Positions 7,100 to 12,888 of a stretch of 12,888 nt of DNA are shown one piece after another. The DNA lies in NCBI GenBank assembly GCA_905373295.1, contig CAJPSJ010000026.1, positions 1 to 12,888 on the forward strand, given 5' to 3'. Made by a program: the position numbers and the translations under genes. The notes under the pieces were generated by a model. The model ran no database searches, had not been told where the DNA came from, and saw only the letters and a program-made list of their open reading frames with translations. The stretch's first letter is position 1. Every line of letters begins with the position of its first letter. The DNA is from an uncultured Campylobacter sp. (GTDB lineage Bacteria; Campylobacterota; Campylobacteria; Campylobacterales; Campylobacteraceae).

Positions 7100-9480
7100 T
7101 ATTTAACGACACTGCTTTGAGCTAGTGCGGGTTGCTTTTTTTCTATCTGTGGCAAAGGCGTAGAAGCAAAGCTAAAGCTTAGCTCGCCATCTTTTACGCT
7201 CACGCTAACTAAGCCGCCCTCCTGCAGCGCGCCAAAAAGCAGCTCACCGCTTATATGATCGCTGATCTGCGAACTGATTTCGCGCTTTAAATTTCGCGCG
7301 CCAAACTCATCCGAATAGCCACGCGATATAATCAAATCTTTTGCTTCCTTGCTTAGGCTAATCTTTACGTTTTTTAGCTGTAACTCCAGCTCGCCGATAG
7401 TTTTATCCACGATCTTTTCTAAAATTTCGCCGCTTAAGCGGTTAAAATTTATGATTTTATCGATGCGGTTGCGAAATTCCGGTGCAAAGAAGCTTTTTAT
7501 GGCGCTATCTACTTTATAGCTCTCGTCCTTCGTAAATCCGACCTGCGGCGCTTCTTTCGTGCCTAAATTCGACGTCATTATTATGATCGTATTTTTAAAA
7601 TCGGTCGTAATGCCGTTGTTATCGGTAAGACTTGCGTTATCGAAAATTCCTAAAAAAATATTCGTCATGCTAGGATGAGCTTTTTCTACCTCATCAAATA
7701 AAATGACGCTGTAAGGGTGCTTTTTGATGTTGTTAGTTAAAATTCCGCCATTTTCAAAGCCCACGTATCCGGGAGGTGCGCCGATGAGCCTAGAGACGCT
7801 GTGAGCTTCCATATATTCGCTCATATCATAGCGCTCAAAATGCACTCCAAGCTGCGCGGCTAAGACCTTAGCTAGCTCACTTTTGCCCACACCGCTGCTA
7901 CCTGCGAACAAAAATACCCCGATCGGAGAGCTTGCACCTCCAAGCCCGGCGTAAGAGCGCAAAAGCGCCTTGCAAAGGTTGCTAACCGCTTCGTCTTGAC
8001 CGAAAATTTCGCGCTTGATATTGGCTTCCAGATTTTTTAGTACTTGTTTATTATCGACACTACTGCTTAAATTTGCAATATTCGCGCTAATCGAAAGCGT
8101 ATTTACTAAATCATCCTTACTGATTTCAAGCGGAGCTTCGTGTGGCTTAAACGCAAAGCTCGCGCCCACCTCGTCGATGAGATCAATGGCGCTGTCGGGA
8201 AGGAATTTATCGCTTTGATATTTTTTAGCAAGCGTTACGCTATCACGCAAAATTTCGTCGCTAAATTTCACGCCGTGAAATTCCTCATATTTTTTGGCTA
8301 CGCCTTTTAAAATTTCAACGCTATCGTCAATGCTAGGCTCGCTTACATCGATCTTACAAAACCTGCGGCTAAGCGCTTTATCCTGCGAAAACGAGCGATA
8401 TTCGCCGTATGTAGTAGCGCCGATGACCGATAGCTCGCCGCTTGCAAGCGAAGGCTTTAGGATGTTTGACATATCAAGTTCGTTGCGATTGCCCGTGCCT
8501 GCGCCAACGATCGTGTGAATTTCATCGATAAATAAAATCGCGTTTTGATTAGCGCTAAACTCATCTATGAGATCCTTTAGCCTCTCCTCAAACTCCCCGC
8601 GCAGCGTAGTTCCTGCGATTAGCGCGCCAGCATCAAGGGCGTAAATCACCTTATTTTTTAGCTTCTCTGGCACTTCGCCGCGGACGATTTTTAGCGCGAT
8701 ACCCTCGATGATCGCGGTTTTACCAACTCCTGCTTCGCCCACTAAGATCGGATTGTTTTTCTTGCGGCGACAGAGGGTTTGCAGCGTCTTTTCGATCTCT
8801 TTTTCGCGTCCGATGAGTGGATCGATCTTGCCCTCAAGCGCGATTTTATTGAGGTTTGCTGTATAAAGTGAGCTAGGCGAATCTTTTTTAATATCGCGCT
8901 CGTTTATGGCGTCTTTTTCGCCTTCAAACGCAGGTTCAAATTCCGTATTCTGCCACTGCCTGCGGCTTTCGTCATAATTCATCGCATGCGTGATATCATC
9001 GATATCGTATGAGTTTAGCTTAATCGCTGCGGCTTCATCGCGAGAAACGACCTCATCACGGTGATCGAAAGCGGATTTGTACTTTCGCACGATGAGCTCA
9101 AAAATCGCGGCATTGATACCGTAGTGATTTAAAATTTTAGTGCAGTCGTTTTCCTTATCATTTAAAATTTTAAGCATAAAATCAAGCTCGTTTTTAGGCT
9201 CTTTAGCGTTATTTAATTCAGTATAGAACTGCTTAAATTCTATCGTCTGCGCCGGAGCCTTGCCGCTTGATTTAGGCATCATATCCAAAAGCCCGCCCAG
9301 ATTATCCAAAATATTTAGGTAGTTAATATCCGGAATTTCTTTGGCGATGAGCCCATGGAAGGGCTTATTGTATTTAAAAATCGCATAAACTACGTGCGAA
9401 GTAGTGATGTATTCGTCCTCGCCGTCGTTTGCGACGCTGATTGCTTGTTCAAAATGTTTGTTTAAAAAAAATCCTATCAT
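7099..9480 (-). CDS. clpA: ATP-dependent Clp protease ATP-binding subunit ClpA
   Basis: AAA+ unfoldase that feeds substrates to ClpP; with ClpS it degrades N-degron proteins. The N-domain (about 1-140) is the ClpS docking region. AAA module 1 has Walker A GEAGVGKT (248-255), Walker B ILFIDE (315-320) and arginine-finger-type residues at 372-373. AAA module 2 has Walker A GSSGVGKS (527-534), Walker B VILFDE (592-597) and the GARNLKR sensor region (727-733). The ClpP-contacting loop appears to be VGF (647-649), a variant of the IGL/IGF tripeptide. At 793 residues it is a little longer than the roughly 758 of E. coli ClpA, owing to a charged linker near 140-205 and a Pro/Gln/Lys tail after 772. 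It lacks the ClpB-type middle coiled coil, which supports ClpA. The ATG has a good AAAGGA upstream. It lies 15 bp after clpS and overlaps aat by one base. Confidence 0.96.
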   Translation of the reverse strand: MIGFFLNKHFEQAISVANDGEDEYITTSHVVYAIFKYNKPFHGLIAKEIPDINYLNILDNLGGLLDMMPKSSGKAPAQTIEFKQFYTELNNAKEPKNELDFMLKILNDKENDCTKILNHYGINAAIFELIVRKYKSAFDHRDEVVSRDEAAAIKLNSYDIDDITHAMNYDESRRQWQNTEFEPAFEGEKDAINERDIKKDSPSSLYTANLNKIALEGKIDPLIGREKEIEKTLQTLCRRKKNNPILVGEAGVGKTAIIEGIALKIVRGEVPEKLKNKVIYALDAGALIAGTTLRGEFEERLKDLIDEFSANQNAILFIDEIHTIVGAGTGNRNELDMSNILKPSLASGELSVIGATTYGEYRSFSQDKALSRRFCKIDVSEPSIDDSVEILKGVAKKYEEFHGVKFSDEILRDSVTLAKKYQSDKFLPDSAIDLIDEVGASFAFKPHEAPLEISKDDLVNTLSISANIANLSSSVDNKQVLKNLEANIKREIFGQDEAVSNLCKALLRSYAGLGGASSPIGVFLFAGSSGVGKSELAKVLAAQLGVHFERYDMSEYMEAHSVSRLIGAPPGYVGFENGGILTNNIKKHPYSVILFDEVEKAHPSMTNIFLGIFDNASLTDNNGITTDFKNTIIIMTSNLGTKEAPQVGFTKDESYKVDSAIKSFFAPEFRNRIDKIINFNRLSGEILEKIVDKTIGELELQLKNVKISLSKEAKDLIISRGYSDEFGARNLKREISSQISDHISGELLFGALQEGGLVSVSVKDGELSFSFASTPLPQIEKKQPALAQSSVVK

Positions 9481-9495
9481 TGTTTTCCTTTAAAT

Positions 9496-9801
9496 TTAAT
9501 CCTCTTCGATCTCACATCTAAGAGGGAATCCTGCGGTCTTTGCTGCTTGTAAAACCGCTTGTTGCTTGCACTCGGCTATCTCTTTAGGATACGCGCCGCA
9601 AACCGCGCGACCCTGCTTATGCACTTTCATCATTAAATCTACGGCGTCGTTAAAGTTTTTGGCAAAAATCTCCATCAAAATATAAACCACGAAATCCATC
9701 GTCGTCACGTCGTCGTTGAGTAAAATCACCTTATACGGACGAGGCACAAAAGATTTTGTTTTGGCGCGAGTGCGAATCTGCACGCCGGTTTTAGTTGCCA
9801 T
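9496..9801 (-). CDS. clpS: N-degron adaptor ClpS
   Basis: ClpS binds proteins with N-terminal Leu, Phe, Tyr or Trp and hands them to ClpA. The 101-residue protein has a flexible N-terminal extension (1-19), needed in the family for handover, then the core PRPYKVILLNDDVTTMDFV (20-38). The pocket residues N29, D30 and H61 match the family's Asn/Asp/His, and M35 is at the gatekeeper position. VHKQGRAVCGAYPKEIAE (60-77) and GFPLRCEIEED (91-101) complete the fold. The start overlaps the end of the TlpA-like gene by 11 bases and has AGGA in the overlap; clpA follows after 15 bp. Adaptor and unfoldase are clearly co-expressed. Confidence 0.97.
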   Translation of the reverse strand: MATKTGVQIRTRAKTKSFVPRPYKVILLNDDVTTMDFVVYILMEIFAKNFNDAVDLMMKVHKQGRAVCGAYPKEIAECKQQAVLQAAKTAGFPLRCEIEED

Positions 9802-10489
9802 TTTTTATCCTGGCGATATCGCTTTTTATCACATCAGTATCGACCATGCCTAAGTAATACGGCTTGCCCCGCTCATCGCCCTCGTTAATGTCGGTAAGCC
9901 TTTGATATTTTCCATCTTTAAGTACTACCTTAAAAGGGATCGAAAGCGCGTGGCGATAACCGATGTCGCTTAAAATTTGACCCACTATGCGCTCGTTTTG
10001 TTTTGAATTGGAGATGAAATAATACGCATTAAATTTTTTTGTAAAATTTTCGATCACCTGTGCATCCGTAATATCCTCAAAATAAATCAAGCCGACCATT
10101 AGAAAATCCGCGGAGTTTTTTAGCTGGAAGTCCATCAGATGCGGCGCTTCGATGCGGCATGGCTGGCAGTACGTACCAAAAATGTCAAACATTAAAATTT
10201 TATCGCTGTCCGCGAGCTTAAAACCCTTTTCTGTCCGCTCGATCGTTACCTCGCCGCCTACGACGCTTTTAAGCGTAAATCGCTCGCCCGTTTTAAACGG
10301 CGTAAAAGCTACCTCCTCGCCACTTTCTCCGCCAATACGCTCGCCATTTTTATCTTGAGCGGAATTTTTTGCCATCTGATTCTCGCTCGCGGCAGGATTC
10401 TCGCCAGCAGAGCCCGTCTTTTTCTGCGAATCATCTCCGCAGCCACTCAAGACAAAAATCGCTAAACATAATAGTAAAAATTTCTTCAT
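9791..10489 (-). CDS. Thioredoxin-like lipoprotein, TlpA/ResA type
   Basis: Probable periplasmic thiol-disulfide oxidoreductase. The N-terminus MKKFLLLCLAIFVLSGC is a lipoprotein signal with lipobox LSGC and lipidation at C17. A Gly/Ser/Asn/Glu-rich linker (18-62) follows, then a thioredoxin-like domain (about 70-228) with active site C108-Q-P-C111 in FGTYCQPCR and the cis-proline region SIPFKVV (183-189). At 232 residues it matches a Campylobacter thiol-disulfide protein that I recall next to clpS. ResA-like members usually reduce apocytochrome c or other periplasmic cysteines; the substrate here cannot be told. The ATG has AAGGAAA upstream. It overlaps clpS by 11 bases, so it is translated in step with it although the functions look unrelated. 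Confidence 0.88.
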   Translation of the reverse strand: MKKFLLLCLAIFVLSGCGDDSQKKTGSAGENPAASENQMAKNSAQDKNGERIGGESGEEVAFTPFKTGERFTLKSVVGGEVTIERTEKGFKLADSDKILMFDIFGTYCQPCRIEAPHLMDFQLKNSADFLMVGLIYFEDITDAQVIENFTKKFNAYYFISNSKQNERIVGQILSDIGYRHALSIPFKVVLKDGKYQRLTDINEGDERGKPYYLGMVDTDVIKSDIARIKNGN

Positions 10490-10544
10490 TGCATTTCCTT
10501 TGGATTTAAATTTAAGCCCGCATTTTAACCAAAGTTTTGTGAAT

Positions 10545-11009
10545 TTAAAATGAATGCTTGTCGTATCGCTTCATCGCGCTTTGCGCTTCGCGGTCGGCTT
10601 CTTTGCGCTTTAGCGATTCGCGCTTATCGTGTAGATTTTTGCCACTAGCCAAAGCGATACGCGCCTTTACGCGGTTTTTATCATTGAGATACAGCGACAA
10701 AACTACGATGGTAAGACCCTCTTTACTAACCGCGCCTAAAAGCTTATCGATCTGCTTTCGGTGCATTAAAAGCTTTCGCGCCGCCCCCTCGTCGGGACGA
10801 AAGTGAGCGTTTGTGCTTTCAAGATAACTGATATGGGCATTTAGCAAAAATAGCTCGCCGCGGATCACGCGACAAAAGCTATCTTTGAGATTGCCCCTGC
10901 CCGCGCGCAGAGCTTTAACCTCGCTTCCCTTTAGCACGATGCCCGCTTCAAAGCTTTCAAGTATCGTAAAATCGTGAAACGCCTTGCGATTTTTACTCAG
11001 TTCTTTCAT
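10545..11009 (-). CDS. smpB: SsrA-binding protein SmpB
   Basis: SmpB binds tmRNA and brings it to stalled ribosomes for trans-translation; the tagged products go to Clp proteases. The 154-residue protein shows the family sequence [20 protein letters not shown] (7-26), [14 protein letters not shown] (28-41), [10 protein letters not shown] (55-64), [13 protein letters not shown] (78-90) and [19 protein letters not shown] (123-141), the basic tail that enters the ribosomal A site. The ATG has AAGGA a few bases upstream. It lies between ispE (125-bp gap) and the TlpA-like gene (55-bp gap). The ssrA RNA gene is not in this window. Confidence 0.97.
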   Translation of the reverse strand: MKELSKNRKAFHDFTILESFEAGIVLKGSEVKALRAGRGNLKDSFCRVIRGELFLLNAHISYLESTNAHFRPDEGAARKLLMHRKQIDKLLGAVSKEGLTIVVLSLYLNDKNRVKARIALASGKNLHDKRESLKRKEADREAQSAMKRYDKHSF

Positions 11010-11134
11010 CTTTTTCCTTCTAAATTTGGCCCTAAGCTTAGCCCGTTTTTGCTTAAATTTAAAAGCGGGCGAGCGAATTTTAAATTTTATCTTTAAATTT
11101 AGCTTTTAAATTTTAACCGCGCGCCTTGGAATTC
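11010..11134. other. ispE-smpB spacer with hairpin
   Basis: The 125-bp gap holds about seven RAATTY hexamers, one per 18 bp. GCCCGTTTTT (11041-11050) and AAAAGCGGGC (11061-11070) pair as a 10-bp stem with one mismatch around a 10-base loop. No T-run follows on the minus strand, so it is not a clear terminator. It could partly separate ispE from smpB or act as an RNA processing site. Confidence 0.5.
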
Positions 11135-11878
11135 TTATTTCAAGAAAAACACGCTGCTCCCGCTACCGCTTAGAAACATATCGCGATACTTGCTCATCTG
11201 CGGATATAGCTTTATGCATGGCGCGAAAAGATCATTTAACGTAAAGCCGCCATATTGCTCTAGCAGTTGCTCGCTGCTTAAACGCAACATCTCTTGCGCC
11301 CGCGCGGCGTTTATATTTTGCATAAAGCTTGCGCGAAACTCATTATAAACCGCGCCGGTGGAGCAAAAGATCTCGGGCGTTAAAATTTCGATCGTGGGTA
11401 GCTGGTCCTCGAAAGGCTCGATGATCTCACCGATACCGCGCACGTTCGCAGCCTCAAGCCCGCTAACAAAAAACGCGACGTCCGCGCCGATATTTTGCGC
11501 GATTTTGGTAAGCCGCTCGCGCGAAATTTTTAAGCCTAACTCCTCGTTCGCAAGCCGCAAAAACGCCGCTGCGTCGCTGCTACCGCCACCAAGACCCGCG
11601 CCGATCGGAATACGTTTTTTAAGCACGATCCTGTGCGAGCCGAAAAACTCCGCAAGCTCGCGCGCAAAGCCCGCCTGCTCAAGCGCCGCCTTGGCTTTTA
11701 AAATTATGTTATCCGCGATCTGCGCGGCGCCACATTCAAGCGCAAAGCCGCTCGCGCGCTCGAAACTTATCTCGTCAAACAGCTCCCTGCGCAGCACGAA
11801 GCGCGAGGCGATCTCGTGGTAGCCGCCGCGCGTGCCGACGACTTTTAAAAAAACATTGATCTTTGCATAAGCTTTCAA
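11135..11878 (-). CDS. ispE: 4-diphosphocytidyl-2-C-methyl-D-erythritol kinase
   Basis: IspE phosphorylates CDP-methylerythritol at the 2-hydroxyl with ATP, the fourth step of the MEP isoprenoid pathway, in the cytoplasm. It is a GHMP kinase: KAYAKINVFLKV (2-13) with the catalytic lysine K6, the ATP-loop motif PIGAGLGGGSSDAA (91-104), the catalytic aspartate D133 in GADVAFF, NDLF (215-218), and the third GHMP motif LSGSGSSVFFL (236-246). At 247 residues it is slightly shorter than the usual 255-290. The start is TTG (11876-11878) with a strong AAGGAG six bases upstream, and the protein then begins like its relatives, so TTG is well supported. csrA, which I recall directly upstream of ispE in C. 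jejuni and H. pylori, is absent; a 797-bp spacer lies there instead. Confidence 0.95.
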   Translation of the reverse strand: MKAYAKINVFLKVVGTRGGYHEIASRFVLRRELFDEISFERASGFALECGAAQIADNIILKAKAALEQAGFARELAEFFGSHRIVLKKRIPIGAGLGGGSSDAAAFLRLANEELGLKISRERLTKIAQNIGADVAFFVSGLEAANVRGIGEIIEPFEDQLPTIEILTPEIFCSTGAVYNEFRASFMQNINAARAQEMLRLSSEQLLEQYGGFTLNDLFAPCIKLYPQMSKYRDMFLSGSGSSVFFLK

Positions 11879-11884
11879 ATTTTA

Positions 11885-11904
11885 CTCCTTCTGCGCCTTG
11901 GCGC
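11885..11904 (-). promoter_or_regulatory. ispE Shine-Dalgarno and adjacent GCGCC hairpin
   Basis: AAGGAG (11885-11890) is a near-consensus ribosome binding site for the ispE TTG start. Just upstream, GCGCC and GGCGC (11893-11904) form a tight 5-bp stem with a 2-base loop. The stem ends two bases before the ribosome site, so it could affect access, though it may also be chance in CG-rich DNA. Confidence 0.5.
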
Positions 11905-11910
11905 GCTTGC

Positions 11911-12031
11911 GTTAAATTTAGCCCTCGGCAAGCCCACCTAGCGCGATTAAAATTCCGATCCGTGCGCGAGTTAAATTTCAGCCTGCGGTACGCCCCGTCC
12001 AGTGCGATCAAAATTCAAAAAACCGCGTGCC
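11911..12031. repeat. Degenerate tandem repeat of about 61 bp
   Basis: Unit A (11911-11970) and unit B (11971-12031) align along their length: GTTAAATTT, then AGCC with a CGG-rich core ending in GCCC, then a GCGATYAAAATTC block (11943 in A, 12004 in B). The AAATTT to AAAATT distance is 35 bp in A and 37 bp in B. A third, more diverged module starts with AAATTT at 12126 and ends with the same GCGATTAAAATTCCGA as A (12157-12172), again 37 bp apart. A fourth GATCAAAATTCCG lies near 12643. Confidence 0.65.
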
Positions 12032-12675
12032 GTGAAGTGCGCGGCGCGGAATTTAACCCGCGATCGCGACGCCCGATACGTAAATTTTATAAAGCGCGGA
12101 AATTAAATCCTCAACGCACGCGGCCAAATTTCAACTCGCAGCGCAAATCTATCTTAGCGATTAAAATTCCGAGCTAGCAAAATTCTAGCCGCGCCGCGCT
12201 AAGTCGTAAATTTAGCTTAGCGGTGCGCCTCAAAATTAAACCCATCGTCGCAGACTACACGTTACCGCGAGCTGGAATTTTATTCGGCAAGGACCGCTTA
12301 CCGCGGACTAAGCTCCAACCTGCGCGCTTTTTAAATCGTTAAATTTTAATATCGCAGCGCGTCGCCATCGCGTGGCAAAAAGCAGATTAAAACGCCGCTC
12401 CGCCGCGTTTAAATTTAGCCCCGCGGATTTATGCCTTTCACGAGCGAGCACCGCCTGCAGAGCCGCGCGTTCAAATTTTAAATTTACTCCGCTCGATGCC
12501 GATTTTGCGATCCGTGCGCAACAAAAGAGCGCAATCCCGCCGCCGCTCGCGATAAAATTTAGCCGCACATGGCGGAGCGCTATGCTAGCAAATTTAAAAC
12601 GCGCCGTATTTATGATCGTCGAAATTCAAGCTCGAACCGCCCGATCAAAATTCCGTCGCAGGCTGGAGTCTCAGC

Positions 12676-12888
12676 TTAAAACGCGCCGCCCGCGATCGGA
12701 ACGTCGTTCCAAAGATACCTCACCTCGCCCGCGCTAATCTCGATGATCGAGTAAAAATCGCCACAGATAAGCAGATAGCGCCCGTCCGCGCGGGTTGCCA
12801 GATCCTTTGCGGTGAGCTTCTTGCCCAAGATCACGTCGCGCGCGTCGCCGTCATAAAAGTTTGGCTTAAGATCTAAAAACTCGAGCGG
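12676..12888 (-). CDS. truB: 3' end of tRNA pseudouridine synthase B
   Basis: The open frame runs from the right edge to the TAA at 12676-12678 and gives 70 residues, from PLEFLDLKPNFYDGD through GKKLTAKDL and DGRYLLICGDFYSIIEI to the end IAGGAF. The GKKL...DGRYLL...GDFYSIIEI pattern matches the C-terminus of TruB proteins of Campylobacter, which end soon after the catalytic domain without a PUA domain. TruB makes pseudouridine 55 in the T-loop of tRNAs. The catalytic part lies outside the window, so activity cannot be judged. Synteny (truB upstream of the csrA/ispE region in C. jejuni, from memory) supports the call. Confidence 0.78.
   Translation of the reverse strand, partial: PLEFLDLKPNFYDGDARDVILGKKLTAKDLATRADGRYLLICGDFYSIIEISAGEVRYLWNDVPIAGGAF

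Larger units (their letters stand above)
11879..12675. other. 797-bp non-coding, repeat-rich spacer between truB and ispE
   Basis: No frame holds a recognisable protein. The open frames present are rich in Arg/Ala/Lys-Phe/Asn-Phe, as expected from AAATTT set in CG-rich linkers. I count about 20 RAATTY hexamers, one per 40 bp, against about two in the adjacent 744-bp ispE. It contains a tandem pair of about 61 bp at 11911-12031, an exact 16-mer repeated 214 bp apart, a copy of TCGCGATARAATTY at 12547-12560, and a perfect 7-bp inverted repeat CGCTAAG/CTTAGCG (12197-12222). I searched both strands by eye for a csrA start (MLILSRKE-like) and found none. A weak minus-strand TATAAA (12086-12091) is the only promoter-like word I noticed. 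Confidence 0.75.

Noticed and set aside
11911..12172. CRISPR array
   Set aside because: The repeats are degenerate, spacing is irregular after the second unit, no unique spacers of constant length exist, and no cas gene is present.
11863..12177. Plus-strand open frame of 104 codons opposite the ispE start and spacer
   Set aside because: The product is Arg/Ser/Lys-rich with repeated KF/NF from AAATTT words, overlaps ispE in antisense, and lacks a ribosome site or family motif.
12308..12568. Minus-strand open frame of 86 codons between truB and ispE
   Set aside because: Composition is what CG-rich linkers plus AAATTT would give; no match to CsrA or another known small protein, and no convincing start signal.
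12372..12737. Plus-strand open frame of 121 codons overlapping the truB end
   Set aside because: It runs antisense into a well-supported truB C-terminus and is an Arg/Ala-rich low-complexity translation.
1..12888. tRNA, rRNA, tmRNA or insertion-sequence genes
   Set aside because: No tRNA-like cloverleaf, rRNA core sequence, tmRNA tag frame or transposase motif was seen on either strand.

Overview
The window looks like chromosomal DNA from a Campylobacter-type Epsilonproteobacterium (Campylobacterota). Two things suggest this: the gene order truB-ispE-smpB-tlpA-clpS-clpA-aat, which I recall from Campylobacter, and the very frequent word AAATTT. G+C is clearly above that of C. jejuni, which fits the oral, moderate-GC species such as the gracilis/showae/rectus group. 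The species is an inference.

Layout. On the plus strand, the 3' end of an unidentified gene (1-137) overlaps hemH (134-1216) by ATGA, and a terminator-like hairpin pair follows. Everything else is on the minus strand. Read in the direction of transcription (right to left) it is: the 3' end of truB (12676-12888), a 797-bp non-coding stretch, ispE, smpB, a TlpA-like lipoprotein, clpS, clpA, aat, an ftsI-type class B penicillin-binding protein, a 357-bp non-coding stretch, an isolated UDP-sugar dehydrogenase, and a membrane-anchored ankyrin-repeat protein that is more AT-rich than its neighbours and has its own likely promoter.

How the genes work together. clpS, clpA and aat lie next to each other (15-bp gap, then a 1-bp overlap). 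They encode the adaptor, the unfoldase and the aminoacyl transferase of the bacterial N-degron pathway; only the ClpP peptidase is missing here. smpB, just upstream, belongs to trans-translation, whose tagged products are also Clp substrates. The core of this run is therefore a protein quality-control block, with isoprenoid (ispE), thiol redox (tlpA-like) and septal peptidoglycan (ftsI) genes around it.

The least ordinary parts are the spacers. The gaps at 4177-4533 and 11879-12675 hold no credible gene. They are packed with RAATTY hexamers (about 15 and 20 by hand count), share the word TCGCGATARAATTY, carry inverted repeats, and in the larger gap include a degenerate tandem repeat of about 61 bp. 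In C. jejuni and H. pylori csrA normally precedes ispE; here this repeat-rich DNA takes its place. RAATTY is also the methylated hexamer that C. jejuni uses to recognise its own DNA during natural transformation, so the pattern merits a genome-wide test. hemH also contains an unusual in-frame 3 x 10-residue repeat insertion.
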